A stretch of DNA of 64,000 nucleotides from Halolactibacillus miurensis (lineage in GTDB: Bacteria > Bacillota > Bacilli > Bacillales > Amphibacillaceae). The notes under the pieces were generated by a model, which did not search any database, was not told the origin of the DNA, and worked only from the letters and a program-made list of their open reading frames with translations. This document shows, one piece after another, positions 24,449 through 32,872 of this stretch. Location: positions 1-64,000 of the forward strand of contig NZ_FPAI01000009.1 of the NCBI RefSeq assembly GCF_900116255.1, written 5' to 3'. Made by a program: the position numbers and the translations under genes. The number at the start of each line of letters is the position of its first letter. The stretch's first letter is position 1.

Positions 24449-24531
24449 AGGACGGCCAGGCAGGTAGCAACGGCCGAGATACTTAATATTAATTTGATTA
24501 AAAGACACTCTAATTACAGGGTGTCTTTTTT
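24449..24531 (+). ncRNA. Short leader or small RNA ending at an internal terminator
   Basis: From the expected start near 24449 the transcript would run only about 80 nt to a U-run at 24525-24531. It is GC-rich at first (GACGGCC ... ACGGCC direct repeats), then AT-rich. Either this is an autonomous small RNA or a leader whose terminator must be overridden for late expression. Confidence 0.5.
24500..24531 (+). terminator. Intrinsic terminator in the late leader
   Basis: A stem AAAAGACACTC/GGGTGTCTTTT with an 8-nt loop is followed by T-rich sequence, about 80 bp downstream of the late promoter and before HNH. Confidence 0.8.
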
Positions 24532-24555
24532 ACATATGCAGAAAAGAGGTGAACG

Positions 24556-24858
24556 ATTATCGCTAAAGAATACGCGCGATCATTTTACAATTCTAAAGCG
24601 TGGAAGCAATGTCGTAATGCTTATTTCAAATCAAAGCATGGTTTATGTGAGATATGCTATAAGCCCGGCAAGATCGTTCACCATATTAAATATATAACAC
24701 CGGATAATATAAACAATCCGAACGTCACATTGAATCATGATAACTTACAGTTGTTGTGTCAGGACTGTCATAACGAGGAACACCATGGCAAATACAAGCC
24801 AACACGCAAAGGTTATAGCTTTGATGACGATGGCAATCTAGTAAAGGTGGGTGAGTGA
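24556..24858 (+). CDS. HNH endonuclease of the packaging module
   Basis: This HNH protein of about 100 residues has CEIC ... IVHHIKYIT (HH metal and base residues), NPNVTLNHDNLQLLCQDCHNEEH (Asn and final His) and paired zinc cysteines. HNH proteins beside terminase genes are needed for cos cleavage in HK97-type phages. No ATG, GTG or TTG lies between the in-frame stop at 24550-24552 and the conserved region. Translation would have to begin at ATT 24556 or ATC 24559, 4-7 bp after GAGGTG. That rare start is the only oddity. Confidence 0.85.
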   Translation: MIAKEYARSFYNSKAWKQCRNAYFKSKHGLCEICYKPGKIVHHIKYITPDNINNPNVTLNHDNLQLLCQDCHNEEHHGKYKPTRKGYSFDDDGNLVKVGE

Positions 24859-24859
24859 T

Positions 24860-25009
24860 GTGTGGTTAAAGATAAGACATGCAATAGCTAAACAACTAAG
24901 AAATTGCTCCGCTCAAACATGCATAGATAAAGGGTGCGATGAATTTCATGGTAGCAGTCCTTCTCAATATATGATTTTTCTTGATAAAACCTCAAAAGAA
25001 AATAGGTGA
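24860..25009 (+). CDS. Small Cys-containing phage protein
   Basis: A 49-codon frame from GTG 24860, 9 bp after AAGGTGG, overlaps the next region closely. It contains NCSAQTCIDKGCDEFH, a possible metal site. No family recognised. Confidence 0.45.
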   Translation: MWLKIRHAIAKQLRNCSAQTCIDKGCDEFHGSSPSQYMIFLDKTSKENR

Positions 25010-25014
25010 TAGAT

Positions 25015-25194
25015 ATGGTTGATAAAAATAGTTTTACAATCATTTGTGATAACTGCGGTAGAAAGATAACGGCGGTAACAGTAGATGGCATACCCGAAAC
25101 GAGTGAAGAGATTGAAATATGGTGCAATAGTGGGCCTTTTCCGACAATAACGTGCAAAAACGAAGATTGTAAAAATGAAATTAGCTTTTATTGA
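25015..25194 (+). CDS. Small zinc-ribbon-like phage protein
   Basis: The 59-residue product starts at ATG 25015 after ATAGGTGA. It has CDNCGRK near the start and CKNEDCKNE near the end, a C-x2-C / C-x4-C pair typical of a zinc ribbon. Its position between HNH and TerS suggests a packaging or regulatory accessory. Confidence 0.6.
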   Translation: MVDKNSFTIICDNCGRKITAVTVDGIPETSEEIEIWCNSGPFPTITCKNEDCKNEISFY

Positions 25195-25195
25195 T

Positions 25196-25260
25196 TAAAC
25201 AGTGCCCCCTCATTAATAAAAATTAGACGGCCGGTAGGATACCGAAGGAAGGACAACAAA
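25196..25260 (+). other. Candidate cos / terminase-binding region
   Basis: A non-coding 100-bp gap before TerS holds GTGCCCCCT and a GC-rich block GACGGCCGGTAGGATACCG (25226-25244) that stand out in AT-rich phage DNA. GACGGCC also occurs at 24451, before HNH. HNH-TerS-TerL phages place cos in or near this interval. The precise cut site cannot be read. Confidence 0.4.
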
Positions 25261-25294
25261 AATCACGCGTGACGCTTTGCGTAAGGGGTGTAGT

Positions 25295-25681
25295 ATGAAA
25301 GGTGGTGATTTTACATTGATTTATGAAGAAGAAGAGAAAGTTAAACTAGTTAAACGAGAGTTAAACAAAATTAGGCGGACATTTAAAGATATGCCAGATG
25401 ATATAAAGAAGTTGAATCAAAAGTTAATGTATAACGCCGCTTGGCTTGCTGTATCACTTGACGAGCTCACTCAAACGATGGATAAAAATGGTGTTGTCAT
25501 TGAATATCAGAATGGTGCGAATCAATGGGGGACTAAAAAGAGTCCAGAGTCGGAGTTATATACAAGTTGGTCTAAACAGTATTCAACAACAATGAAACAG
25601 CTTAGTGATCTACTTCCTAAAGAATCATCTGTCAATAAAAGCGATGAGCTTCTTGAATTCTTGGCAGGTGGTAAGAAGTGA
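25295..25681 (+). CDS. terS: Terminase small subunit (P27-like)
   Basis: This 128-residue helical protein (KVKLVKRELNKIRRTFKDMPDDIKKLNQKLMYNAAWLAVSLDEL) lies just before TerL, with a 4-bp overlap. Length and layout match P27-family small terminase subunits, which bind cos DNA and hand it to TerL. ATG 25295 is chosen because AAGGGG lies 6 bp upstream. A TTG six codons earlier lacks a site. Identification is largely by position. Confidence 0.8.
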   Translation: MKGGDFTLIYEEEEKVKLVKRELNKIRRTFKDMPDDIKKLNQKLMYNAAWLAVSLDELTQTMDKNGVVIEYQNGANQWGTKKSPESELYTSWSKQYSTTMKQLSDLLPKESSVNKSDELLEFLAGGKK

Positions 25682-27345
25682 TTGAGTTTGAAGAATATTT
25701 TGGCGGTATATTAGATAACAAAATTGTCGCTTGCGATAAAATGAAACGTGTATCAGATATGCTGATGGAAAAGTATCTGAATCCCAATGAATTTCATTAC
25801 GATCATGCGATTGCAAGTAAGCATATTGATTTTATCGAGAAGTTCATCAAATTACCATCCGGTAAGTTGGGCACATCGCTAGAATTAGAGTTATTTCAGA
25901 AGGCTAGATTTCAAGCGACATTCGGTTTTGTTGATGATGATGATATTAGACAGTACAACGAAGTTTTAATTATCGAAGGTCGTAAGAACGGCAAGACAAC
26001 CGAGTTGGGTGCTGTGGAAATTGATTTATTGATTAATGACGGTGAGGGATCACCTCAAATATACAATGTCGCAACGATGTTAGAACAATCCAAGCTAGGA
26101 TTTAACGCAGCGCACAAGATGATACAACAATCACCGTTATTGTCTAAGCACATAAGAAAGAGAGCAAACGACTTATATTGTCAAATTAATTTCGGCTTTA
26201 TTAAAGCGTTAGCAAGTAACGCAAACTCATTAGATGGTCTTGATGTTCACGGTGCTGTTATTGATGAGTTGGCCGCGATTAAAAACAGAGATATATATGA
26301 CTTAGTTAAACAAGCGATGGGAGCCAGACGGCAACCGTTGCTTTTTTCGATTACAACGAATGGTTTTGTTCGTGACGGTATCTTTGATTCGCAGTATGAC
26401 TTTGCTAAGAAGTTGTTATACAAAGAATTGAGAGAAGAAAACAAACGCTTCTTACCTTTCATTTATGAACTTGATGATCGTGACGAATGGGATAACGAAG
26501 ATATGTGGATAAAAGCTAATCCTGGCATTGATACGATTAAAAGTCGCGACTACTTACGTCAAATGGTCGATAAAGCGAAAGACGACCCGAGTTTCAAACC
26601 AACGGTCATGGTTAAAGACTTCAACATGAAAGAAAACAGTGCGAGCGCATGGCTTAACTGGAATGAAATCGAGAACAAAGAAACATTTGAATTTAAGAAG
26701 ATGGGATTCCGTTATGGCATTGGCGGATTTGATGCGGCCGATTCAGTCGATTTAAACAGCGCTAAAGCGTTATGTATGCGACCTAACGACGACAAGATTT
26801 ACATTAAGTCAATGTATTGGATGCCGGAAGATGTTTTAAATCAAATGACGCAAGACGGTAATCGTCGTGAGCGTGATAATGTTCCTTATTTACTTTGGGA
26901 GCGTAAAGGCTTGCTAAGAACACATCCAGGTAACAAAGTTGATAAGCGCGTCATTTTAGACTGGTTTAAAGAGTTAAGAGATGAAGATGATCTATATGTT
27001 CTCTATATCGGTTATGACCCGTGGCATATTGATGATACGTTACTACGTGAGTTTAAAGCGGAGTTTGGTCCGGATAGTATGATTCCAGTCAGACAAGGAC
27101 CTGCAACAATGAGCCAACCATTGAAAGATTTACGTGCTGATTTAGGCGCGAAGAAAATCGTCCACAACATGAACCCAATTGACATGTGGTGTTTAAGCAA
27201 TTCGGAAGTTAAAACAGATATAAACGCGAACATTCAACTTGTCAAAGGTAATGACAACCGTAAACGTATTGACGGTACGGTCTCTTTGGCATGTGGTTAT
27301 ATCGTACTGAAAGACAAGTTAGACGAATACATGAATCTTATTTAA
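25678..27345 (+). CDS. terL: Terminase large subunit
   Basis: This 555-residue packaging motor/nuclease has an ATPase domain with Walker A GRKNGKTT (about 101-108), Walker B AVIDEL (about 193-198) and the coupling motif FSITTNGF. A C-terminal RNase-H-like nuclease follows (GIGGFDAADSVDLNSA; later YIGYDPWHID, acidic metal ligands). It cuts concatemers and pumps DNA into the prohead. The GTG start at 25678 overlaps TerS. Length and motifs are normal for Terminase_1 of HK97-type phages. Confidence 0.95.
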   Translation: MIEFEEYFGGILDNKIVACDKMKRVSDMLMEKYLNPNEFHYDHAIASKHIDFIEKFIKLPSGKLGTSLELELFQKARFQATFGFVDDDDIRQYNEVLIIEGRKNGKTTELGAVEIDLLINDGEGSPQIYNVATMLEQSKLGFNAAHKMIQQSPLLSKHIRKRANDLYCQINFGFIKALASNANSLDGLDVHGAVIDELAAIKNRDIYDLVKQAMGARRQPLLFSITTNGFVRDGIFDSQYDFAKKLLYKELREENKRFLPFIYELDDRDEWDNEDMWIKANPGIDTIKSRDYLRQMVDKAKDDPSFKPTVMVKDFNMKENSASAWLNWNEIENKETFEFKKMGFRYGIGGFDAADSVDLNSAKALCMRPNDDKIYIKSMYWMPEDVLNQMTQDGNRRERDNVPYLLWERKGLLRTHPGNKVDKRVILDWFKELRDEDDLYVLYIGYDPWHIDDTLLREFKAEFGPDSMIPVRQGPATMSQPLKDLRADLGAKKIVHNMNPIDMWCLSNSEVKTDINANIQLVKGNDNRKRIDGTVSLACGYIVLKDKLDEYMNLI

Positions 27346-27349
27346 GGGG

Positions 27350-28531
27350 GTGATAAACATTAAATTACTCGACAGGTTTAAACCGCAAAATAAAGTGACC
27401 ACGACAGAATTTAAGATGATCACTGATAAAGGATATGGTTTTTATTCTTGGAACGGAAAACTTTATCAATCCGATATTGTCCGTTCGGCTATTAGACCAA
27501 AAGCAAGAGCAATTGGTAAGTCTGTTGCTAAACATGTCAGAAAAAGTGCAGAAGGAACGAAAGTAAATCCGGACGTTTACATGCGATTCTTGTTAGAAGA
27601 ACCAAACATTTATATGAGCGGGCAACAGTTGCAAGAGAAACTAGCCACACAGTTAGAGTTAAACAACAATGCTTTCGCTTATATCAATCGTGATGAGAAC
27701 GGTGTGCCTAATGCTATCTATCCAATTTCATCTAGAGGCGTACAAGCAGTTATGGATAGTAACAATCGTCTTTATTTACGTTTCTCTTTAAGTAATGGAT
27801 CCGTCGTGACGTTTAAATACTCAGACATTATTCACTTGCGAAAAGATTTCAACGAAGATGATTTATTTGGTACATCACCTGGTGAAGCGTTAGCGAATTT
27901 GATGGAAGTCGTGAATACAACTGACCAGGGGATTGTTAAAGCGATTAAAAATAGCGGCGTCGTTCGATGGTTGCTTAAATTCACGCAAACGTTAAGACCA
28001 GAAGACCAGAAAAAAGCCGTTAAACGCTTTATGGAAGATTATTTGAGTACAGAGAGCGATACGTTAGGTGTTGCTGCAACAGATGCTAAAGCTGATGCGA
28101 TTCAAGTCGAACCAAAAGATTATGTTCCTAACGAGAAACAAATGGACAAGTCAGTGCAACGTATTTATTCGTTCTTCAACACAAACGAGAATATTATCCA
28201 ATCGAAGTACAGTGAAGATGATTGGGTGAGTTACTACGAGGGTTCAATCGAGCCGGATATCGTCCAACTAAGTAATGAATTTACGAGAAAATTGTTTAAT
28301 CGCCGAGAACGAGGGTTTGGAAACAAGATTGTTTTTGAATCATTTAACTTATCGTTCGCATCGCTTAAAACGCGCATGGAATTTGCTAATCAAGGTATGG
28401 ATCGTGGCTATGTAAGTGAGAACGAAGCGAGAACAATATTCGGCATGGCTCCAAAAGAAAATGGTGATGTCTACGTTAGACGTTTAGACATGGCTCCTAC
28501 CGACCAAGAAAAACAGGAAGGGGGTGAGTAG
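27350..28531 (+). CDS. Portal protein (HK97 family)
   Basis: This portal protein of about 393 residues has SDIVRSAIRPKARAIGKSVAKHV, LEEPNIYMSGQQLQEKLATQLELNNNAFAYI, the clip/wing region (IIHLRKDFNEDDLFGTSP) and the C-terminal crown (LSFASLKTRMEFANQGMDRGYVSENEARTIFG). It forms the dodecameric DNA gateway bound by TerL. The GTG at 27350 overlaps the AAGGGGGTG site itself. The well-placed alternative is an ATT codon at 27359, which would give the family-like start MKLLDRFKP. Confidence 0.93.
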   Translation: MINIKLLDRFKPQNKVTTTEFKMITDKGYGFYSWNGKLYQSDIVRSAIRPKARAIGKSVAKHVRKSAEGTKVNPDVYMRFLLEEPNIYMSGQQLQEKLATQLELNNNAFAYINRDENGVPNAIYPISSRGVQAVMDSNNRLYLRFSLSNGSVVTFKYSDIIHLRKDFNEDDLFGTSPGEALANLMEVVNTTDQGIVKAIKNSGVVRWLLKFTQTLRPEDQKKAVKRFMEDYLSTESDTLGVAATDAKADAIQVEPKDYVPNEKQMDKSVQRIYSFFNTNENIIQSKYSEDDWVSYYEGSIEPDIVQLSNEFTRKLFNRRERGFGNKIVFESFNLSFASLKTRMEFANQGMDRGYVSENEARTIFGMAPKENGDVYVRRLDMAPTDQEKQEGGE

Positions 28532-29236
28532 ATGAAAAAAATCAACATTAAAGGCGTTATCGTGTCGAATGATGATGCGTGGATTTACGATTTATTCGAC
28601 GTTGAACACACAAGCCCTAACGACATTATAGAAGCGCTTGATAACGCTGAAAATGATGAATTAGAAGTCGTTATAAATTCTCCCGGCGGTAACGTGTTTG
28701 CCGGTTCAGAAATTTATACCGCATTAAAAGACTATGCAGGCAAAGTAACAACGAAAATTGTTGGAATCGCCGCTAGCATGGGTTCGGTCATTGCGATGGC
28801 AGGTGATACTGTCAAAGTAAGTCCAACAGCACAAATTATGATTCACAATGTGTCTAACATTACGCAAGGCGATTACAGAGACATGGAACACAGCTCAGAC
28901 GTGTTAAAAAACATGAACAAGTCAATCGCATCAGCCTATCGAAATAAAAGCGGGCTAGAAGAAAACGAACTGTTAGCGATGATGGACAATGAAACATGGC
29001 TAAACGCTGAACAAGCGAAAGAAAAAGGCTTTGCTGATGAAGTTATGTTTGAAAGTAATCAGTTAGTTGCGAGTGCGAGTGAATCACCTATGATTCCACA
29101 GCAAGTTATTAACAAAATTAGAAATATGCAAGACAAATTTAAACGTCCGGTTGAATCACCAAAAGGTGAAGATCAATCGGATATTTTAATGGCTAAATTT
29201 AATCTATTAAAACTAAAAGGAGATGTTAACGAATGA
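28532..29236 (+). CDS. ClpP-like prohead protease
   Basis: This 234-residue ClpP-type serine protease has VVINSPGGNVFAG (oxyanion loop), nucleophile Ser82 in GIAASMGSVIAMA, His105 in IMIHNVSN and a later Asp. It matures the prohead by cleaving the capsid delta domain and scaffold. It lies in the conserved portal-protease-capsid order; the start directly follows the portal stop and the end overlaps the capsid gene by 4 bp. Confidence 0.93.
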   Translation: MKKINIKGVIVSNDDAWIYDLFDVEHTSPNDIIEALDNAENDELEVVINSPGGNVFAGSEIYTALKDYAGKVTTKIVGIAASMGSVIAMAGDTVKVSPTAQIMIHNVSNITQGDYRDMEHSSDVLKNMNKSIASAYRNKSGLEENELLAMMDNETWLNAEQAKEKGFADEVMFESNQLVASASESPMIPQQVINKIRNMQDKFKRPVESPKGEDQSDILMAKFNLLKLKGDVNE

Positions 29237-30468
29237 ATTTAGAACAATACAAAGCACAACGAAAAGAAATGATGGACGCTATTCAAGGGTTAATCGACGA
29301 AGGAAAAGTTGAAGATGCTAACGCAAAAATGAAAGAAGTTGAAGCGTTAGATAACCAATGGGAAGAAGCTAAAAAAGCGAGTGCGAATTTAAACGCATTG
29401 AAAGATAAAGATTCAGCAGAATCATTTGAAAATCAATCAGTCAATGTTGAGGGGGAAAAAGAATTGAACTTTACTATGAACTCTAAAGTAGAAAAAGAAC
29501 AAAAGTATGAAAATGTTTGGGCTAAGAAAATGATGAACAAACAACTGGAAAAGGACGAACAAGAGTTATTTAACTCATTCAATCCTGACTATCAAAATGC
29601 TTACACACACGATACTACTAACACGGAGATTCTGATTCCGGAAACAGTTGCTGCAGGAATTTGGAAGCGAGCAGAAGAAAACTATCCATTATTCGCTGAT
29701 GCGCGTAAGTACAATGTTCGCGGTAAATTCACGATTAAGAAACACGCATCTATTGATGCAGGAGATGCTGCTTGGTACACAGAGGGCACCGATACGGCTG
29801 ACGAACAGAATACTTTCGCAGAGCTTACGCTTGACGGTCACGAATTAGCTAAGTCAGTCACTGTAACGTGGAAGTTACAAGCGATGGCTGTTGAAGAATT
29901 CATTCCGTTCATTATCGAAGAACTTGGTGACCGTATGGGTGTTGCGTTAGGTACTGCAGCATCACAAGGTACAGGAACAAATGAACCGCGCGGAGTTGAA
30001 ACAGCTTTACTTGCTGAAGCAGGCACGCCACAAGTCGTTACGTATGATCCAGAAGCTGTTGAGCCAGAACCATTAACTTACGAACACCTAACACAAGCTA
30101 TGAGCTTAATTCACTCATCTTATCTAAATGGTGCGTCTATCTACGCAAACAACGCGACAATTTGGAATCAGTTAGCTAACTTGAAAGATGATAACGGTCG
30201 TCCACTATTTATTCCGGATGTAACAGGTGGCGGTGTTGGTCGTATGTTCGGCCTAACAGTTAAACCAGATGCTGGTATTTCTGATGGTTCTATCGTTATT
30301 GGTAACGCCAATCGCGGTCTTGTCTTTAACACAAATGAACCGGTTAGCGTATTGTCTGAAAAAGAAGTTAAGAAACGTACAACAGTTTACGCTGCATACG
30401 CTGTTGTTGATGGCGATGTACTTGATGAAAAAGCATTTGCGCTTATCCAAAATGCACCTAACGTATAA
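29233..30468 (+). CDS. Major capsid protein (HK97 fold)
   Basis: This 411-residue capsid precursor has an N-terminal coiled-coil delta/scaffold domain (about 1-75; YKAQRKEMMDAIQGLIDEG ... AKMKEVEALDNQWEEAKKA), expected to be removed by the ClpP-type protease. The HK97 fold follows: TEILIPETVAAGIWKRAEE, FTIKKHASIDAGDAAWYTEG, ITWKLQ-like P-domain strands (VTVTWKLQAMAVEEFIPFI), GTGTNEPRGVETALL and PDAGISDGSIVIGNANRG. Length and order are typical. Confidence 0.95.
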   Translation: MNLEQYKAQRKEMMDAIQGLIDEGKVEDANAKMKEVEALDNQWEEAKKASANLNALKDKDSAESFENQSVNVEGEKELNFTMNSKVEKEQKYENVWAKKMMNKQLEKDEQELFNSFNPDYQNAYTHDTTNTEILIPETVAAGIWKRAEENYPLFADARKYNVRGKFTIKKHASIDAGDAAWYTEGTDTADEQNTFAELTLDGHELAKSVTVTWKLQAMAVEEFIPFIIEELGDRMGVALGTAASQGTGTNEPRGVETALLAEAGTPQVVTYDPEAVEPEPLTYEHLTQAMSLIHSSYLNGASIYANNATIWNQLANLKDDNGRPLFIPDVTGGGVGRMFGLTVKPDAGISDGSIVIGNANRGLVFNTNEPVSVLSEKEVKKRTTVYAAYAVVDGDVLDEKAFALIQNAPNV

Positions 30469-30484
30469 GAAAGGGTGATTAATA

Positions 30485-30751
30485 GTGCAAGCGAAAGTCA
30501 TTAAAGATTTTCATGACAAAGAAACTAATAATCTATATAAAAAAGGTCAATTCTACTCTCATTCCGATGAGGGTAGGGTTGATTCTCTTATTATCAAAGG
30601 TTTTTTAGGCGAAAAGAGCAAGCAACCACCTAAAGAAGATGAATATCCAAAACATTTAGGCGGTCCTTATTACGAGCTTTCTAACGGCGAAAAAGTAAAA
30701 GGTAAACAAGAAGCTATTGAAGCTCAAAAAGCTCAAAAAGCGGTGAAGTGA
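30485..30751 (+). CDS. Hypothetical head-region protein
   Basis: The 88-residue product has a GTG start at 30485 after AAAGGGTG. It begins QAKVIKDFHDKETNNLYKKGQFY, a pattern found in small proteins behind Firmicutes capsid genes, and ends in a Lys/Gln/Ala-rich tail (KQEAIEAQKAQKAVK). It may be a head decoration or accessory protein; not established. Confidence 0.65.
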   Translation: MQAKVIKDFHDKETNNLYKKGQFYSHSDEGRVDSLIIKGFLGEKSKQPPKEDEYPKHLGGPYYELSNGEKVKGKQEAIEAQKAQKAVK

Positions 30752-30752
30752 T

Positions 30753-31055
30753 ATGACATTACTAGACGAAGTTAAAGTATCTTTACGTCTTACAACCGAC
30801 GATGTGGGTATCACGTCAGAAGTTGAAGAACTGATTGCATCTGCAAAGATGGATTTAATTCAAGCGGGTGTAAATGAAATGCTTGTCAATGTGGATGATC
30901 CCGACGCAATTATCAAACGCGCAATTAAAACATATGCAAAAGCTAACTTTGGTTATGACAATCAAGAAGCTGACAGATTTAACGATGCTTACGTCATGTT
31001 AAAACAACACTTGTCTCTCTATGGCGATTACAGGAGTGTAGACGATGCGACATAA
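30753..31055 (+). CDS. Head-tail connector protein (gp6-like)
   Basis: This 100-residue helical protein (LLDEVKVSLRLTTDDVGITSEVEELIASAKMDL ... IKTYAKANFGYDN) matches the gp6/Phage_gp6-like adaptor group that forms the ring under the portal. Position directly after the capsid genes supports this. It overlaps the next gene by 11 bp. Confidence 0.85.
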   Translation: MTLLDEVKVSLRLTTDDVGITSEVEELIASAKMDLIQAGVNEMLVNVDDPDAIIKRAIKTYAKANFGYDNQEADRFNDAYVMLKQHLSLYGDYRSVDDAT

Positions 31056-31341
31056 CGATGTGATTTATCTTATCAGCGCAACGATTGTTTATGACGACAT
31101 CGGAAACTCGATTGAAACGAACGTCGAACGTAAAGTGTATGCGAATAAAATGCGCGTGACGACAAGCGAAAGATATGCGGCCGCTAATCACAACTTAAAG
31201 CCAAGCAAGCGATTTGAGATTTATTCGTTTGAATACAATGACGAAGAAAAAATCAAGTATCAAGATGAGATTTACTACATCACTGATGTTGACGAACGTG
31301 GCGATAAGTTAAATCTGACGTGTGAGCGTGATATCGGATGA
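31045..31341 (+). CDS. Head closure protein (SPP1 gp16-like)
   Basis: This 98-residue beta-barrel protein has ATIVYDDIGNSIETNVERKVYANKMRV, SERYAAANHNLKPSKRFEIY and EIYYITDVDERGDKLNLTC. This is the usual signature of stopper/head-closure proteins that plug the connector after packaging. It is coupled to both neighbours by short overlaps. Confidence 0.85.
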   Translation: MRHNDVIYLISATIVYDDIGNSIETNVERKVYANKMRVTTSERYAAANHNLKPSKRFEIYSFEYNDEEKIKYQDEIYYITDVDERGDKLNLTCERDIG

Positions 31342-31703
31342 GTGTAAAAACAGGAGTGGCTAGTTTATCAGATGAAATAACAAAAGCACTACAAGAATAC
31401 TCGTCAGAAGTAGAAGAAGGGCTTGAGTTAGCTAAAGAAGAGATTGCAAAAGAAACAGTCAAGGACTTGAAAAAGAGAAGTCCGAAAGAAACAGGTAGTT
31501 ATAGAAAAGGCTGGTCACAAAAAAAGGTTGGCAATGCACGTGTTGTCCACAATCGAACAGATTACCAGTTAACGCATTTGCTTGAAAATGGTCATGTTAA
31601 GCGTGGTGGCGGTCGTGTGCAGGGTATTCCACATATCAGACCGGCAGAAGAACAAGCGATTAACGCATTCACCGATCGCGTAGAAAGGGTGATTAGAGGA
31701 TGA
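31338..31703 (+). CDS. HK97 gp10-like tail completion protein
   Basis: The 121-residue product contains AKETVKDLKKRSPKETGSYRKGW and HLLENGHVKRGGGRVQGIPHIRPAEE, motifs of the HK97 gp10 family that joins the connector to the tail. It has 4-bp overlaps with both neighbours. Confidence 0.9.
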   Translation: MSVKTGVASLSDEITKALQEYSSEVEEGLELAKEEIAKETVKDLKKRSPKETGSYRKGWSQKKVGNARVVHNRTDYQLTHLLENGHVKRGGGRVQGIPHIRPAEEQAINAFTDRVERVIRG

Positions 31704-32017
31704 CACTAATAGAGCTAGTAACTATATTAAAATCCGCTGGTTATCCAGTTGCGTACAGTCATTTTGATTCACCGCCTGCATTGCCGTATATCGCTTATAT
31801 AGACGATGAATCAACGAACTTTAACGCTGATAACATCGTCTATTATTCTGTTAAAAATCCGACAATCGAACTTTACACGAACAAAAAGGATTTAAACGCA
31901 GAAAGCGCACTAGAAACAGCTTTAAACGACAGTGAACTACCGTTTGAGTTAATAAGTGAGGTTTATATCGAATCAGAAAGAATGTTTCAACGATCATATT
32001 CAATATCAGTTATATAA
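31700..32017 (+). CDS. Tail terminator-like protein
   Basis: This 105-residue alpha/beta protein (LVTILKSAGYPVAYSHFDSPPALPYIAYIDDES ... NPTIELYTNKKDLNAESALE) shows the pattern of tail terminator/minor tail proteins (gpU/gp17-like) that cap the tail tube. Position before the tube gene agrees. Confidence 0.8.
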   Translation: MTLIELVTILKSAGYPVAYSHFDSPPALPYIAYIDDESTNFNADNIVYYSVKNPTIELYTNKKDLNAESALETALNDSELPFELISEVYIESERMFQRSYSISVI

Positions 32018-32038
32018 AAAAATAGGAGTGATTAAATT

Positions 32039-32860
32039 ATGGCAGAAAACAAAGTAACATTCGGATTGAAGAATTGTTATTACGCACCATACAGTTTCGA
32101 TGAACTAGGAAACATCGTATATGAAACACCTAAACATATTCCAGGAGCCGTTGAACTATCGAACGAACCTCGTGGAGATTTAATTGAGTTTTACGCTGAC
32201 AACCAAGTCTATTATTCAGCGCCAAATAATCAAGGTTATGAATCTACGTTAACGATTGCTAAAATTCCGGACCATTTCATGATTAATGTTTTAGGTGAAG
32301 AAAAAGACGAATCGGACGGAACGATTACAGAAGTGGCCAATGCTAAAACGAAGCCATTCGCATTAATGTTTGAATTCGATGGCGATATCAGAGCGACACG
32401 TCACGTTATGTTTAACTGTACCGCTAATCGTCCGAATGTATCATCTAGCACTAAAACGGATTCAGTCGAACCAAATACAAATGAATTAAGTTTAGTTGCT
32501 AGTCCAATCGAAATGAACGATAAGTTAGTCGTTAAGACTAAGACAACTGAAACAACACCGCAAAGTGTCTATAACATGTGGTTTGATAGCGTTTATAACA
32601 CAACGCCAGTCGCTGTTACAGGGGTAACATTAGAGCCTGCTAGCATTAGTTTAGCGGTCGGTGAGTATCAACAAATGGCAGTGACATTAGAGCCGATTAA
32701 CGCATCAAATAAAGACGTCACATACACAACAAGTGATGATACAGTCGCAACTGTTACAAGCGGTGGTTTAGTTGAAGCTATTGCAGTCGGAACAGCGACA
32801 ATCACAGTAACAACGGCTGATGGCGGATTTACTGACACAGCTACTGTTACGGTAGCGTAG
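32039..32860 (+). CDS. Major tail tube protein with C-terminal Ig-like (Big_2) domain
   Basis: This 273-residue protein has an N-terminal tube domain (about 1-185; VTFGLKNCYYAPYSFDELGN ... PKHIPGAVELSNEPRG) and a C-terminal Big_2 domain (about 190-273; VAVTGVTLEPASISLAVGE, then VTYTTSDDTVATVTSGGLVEA and GTATITVTTADGG). The tube polymerises around the tape measure. The Ig-like domain would project from the tail surface and may bind host carbohydrates weakly. Such appended Ig domains are common. Confidence 0.9.
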   Translation: MAENKVTFGLKNCYYAPYSFDELGNIVYETPKHIPGAVELSNEPRGDLIEFYADNQVYYSAPNNQGYESTLTIAKIPDHFMINVLGEEKDESDGTITEVANAKTKPFALMFEFDGDIRATRHVMFNCTANRPNVSSSTKTDSVEPNTNELSLVASPIEMNDKLVVKTKTTETTPQSVYNMWFDSVYNTTPVAVTGVTLEPASISLAVGEYQQMAVTLEPINASNKDVTYTTSDDTVATVTSGGLVEAIAVGTATITVTTADGGFTDTATVTVA

Positions 32861-32872
32861 GAGGCTTAACAC

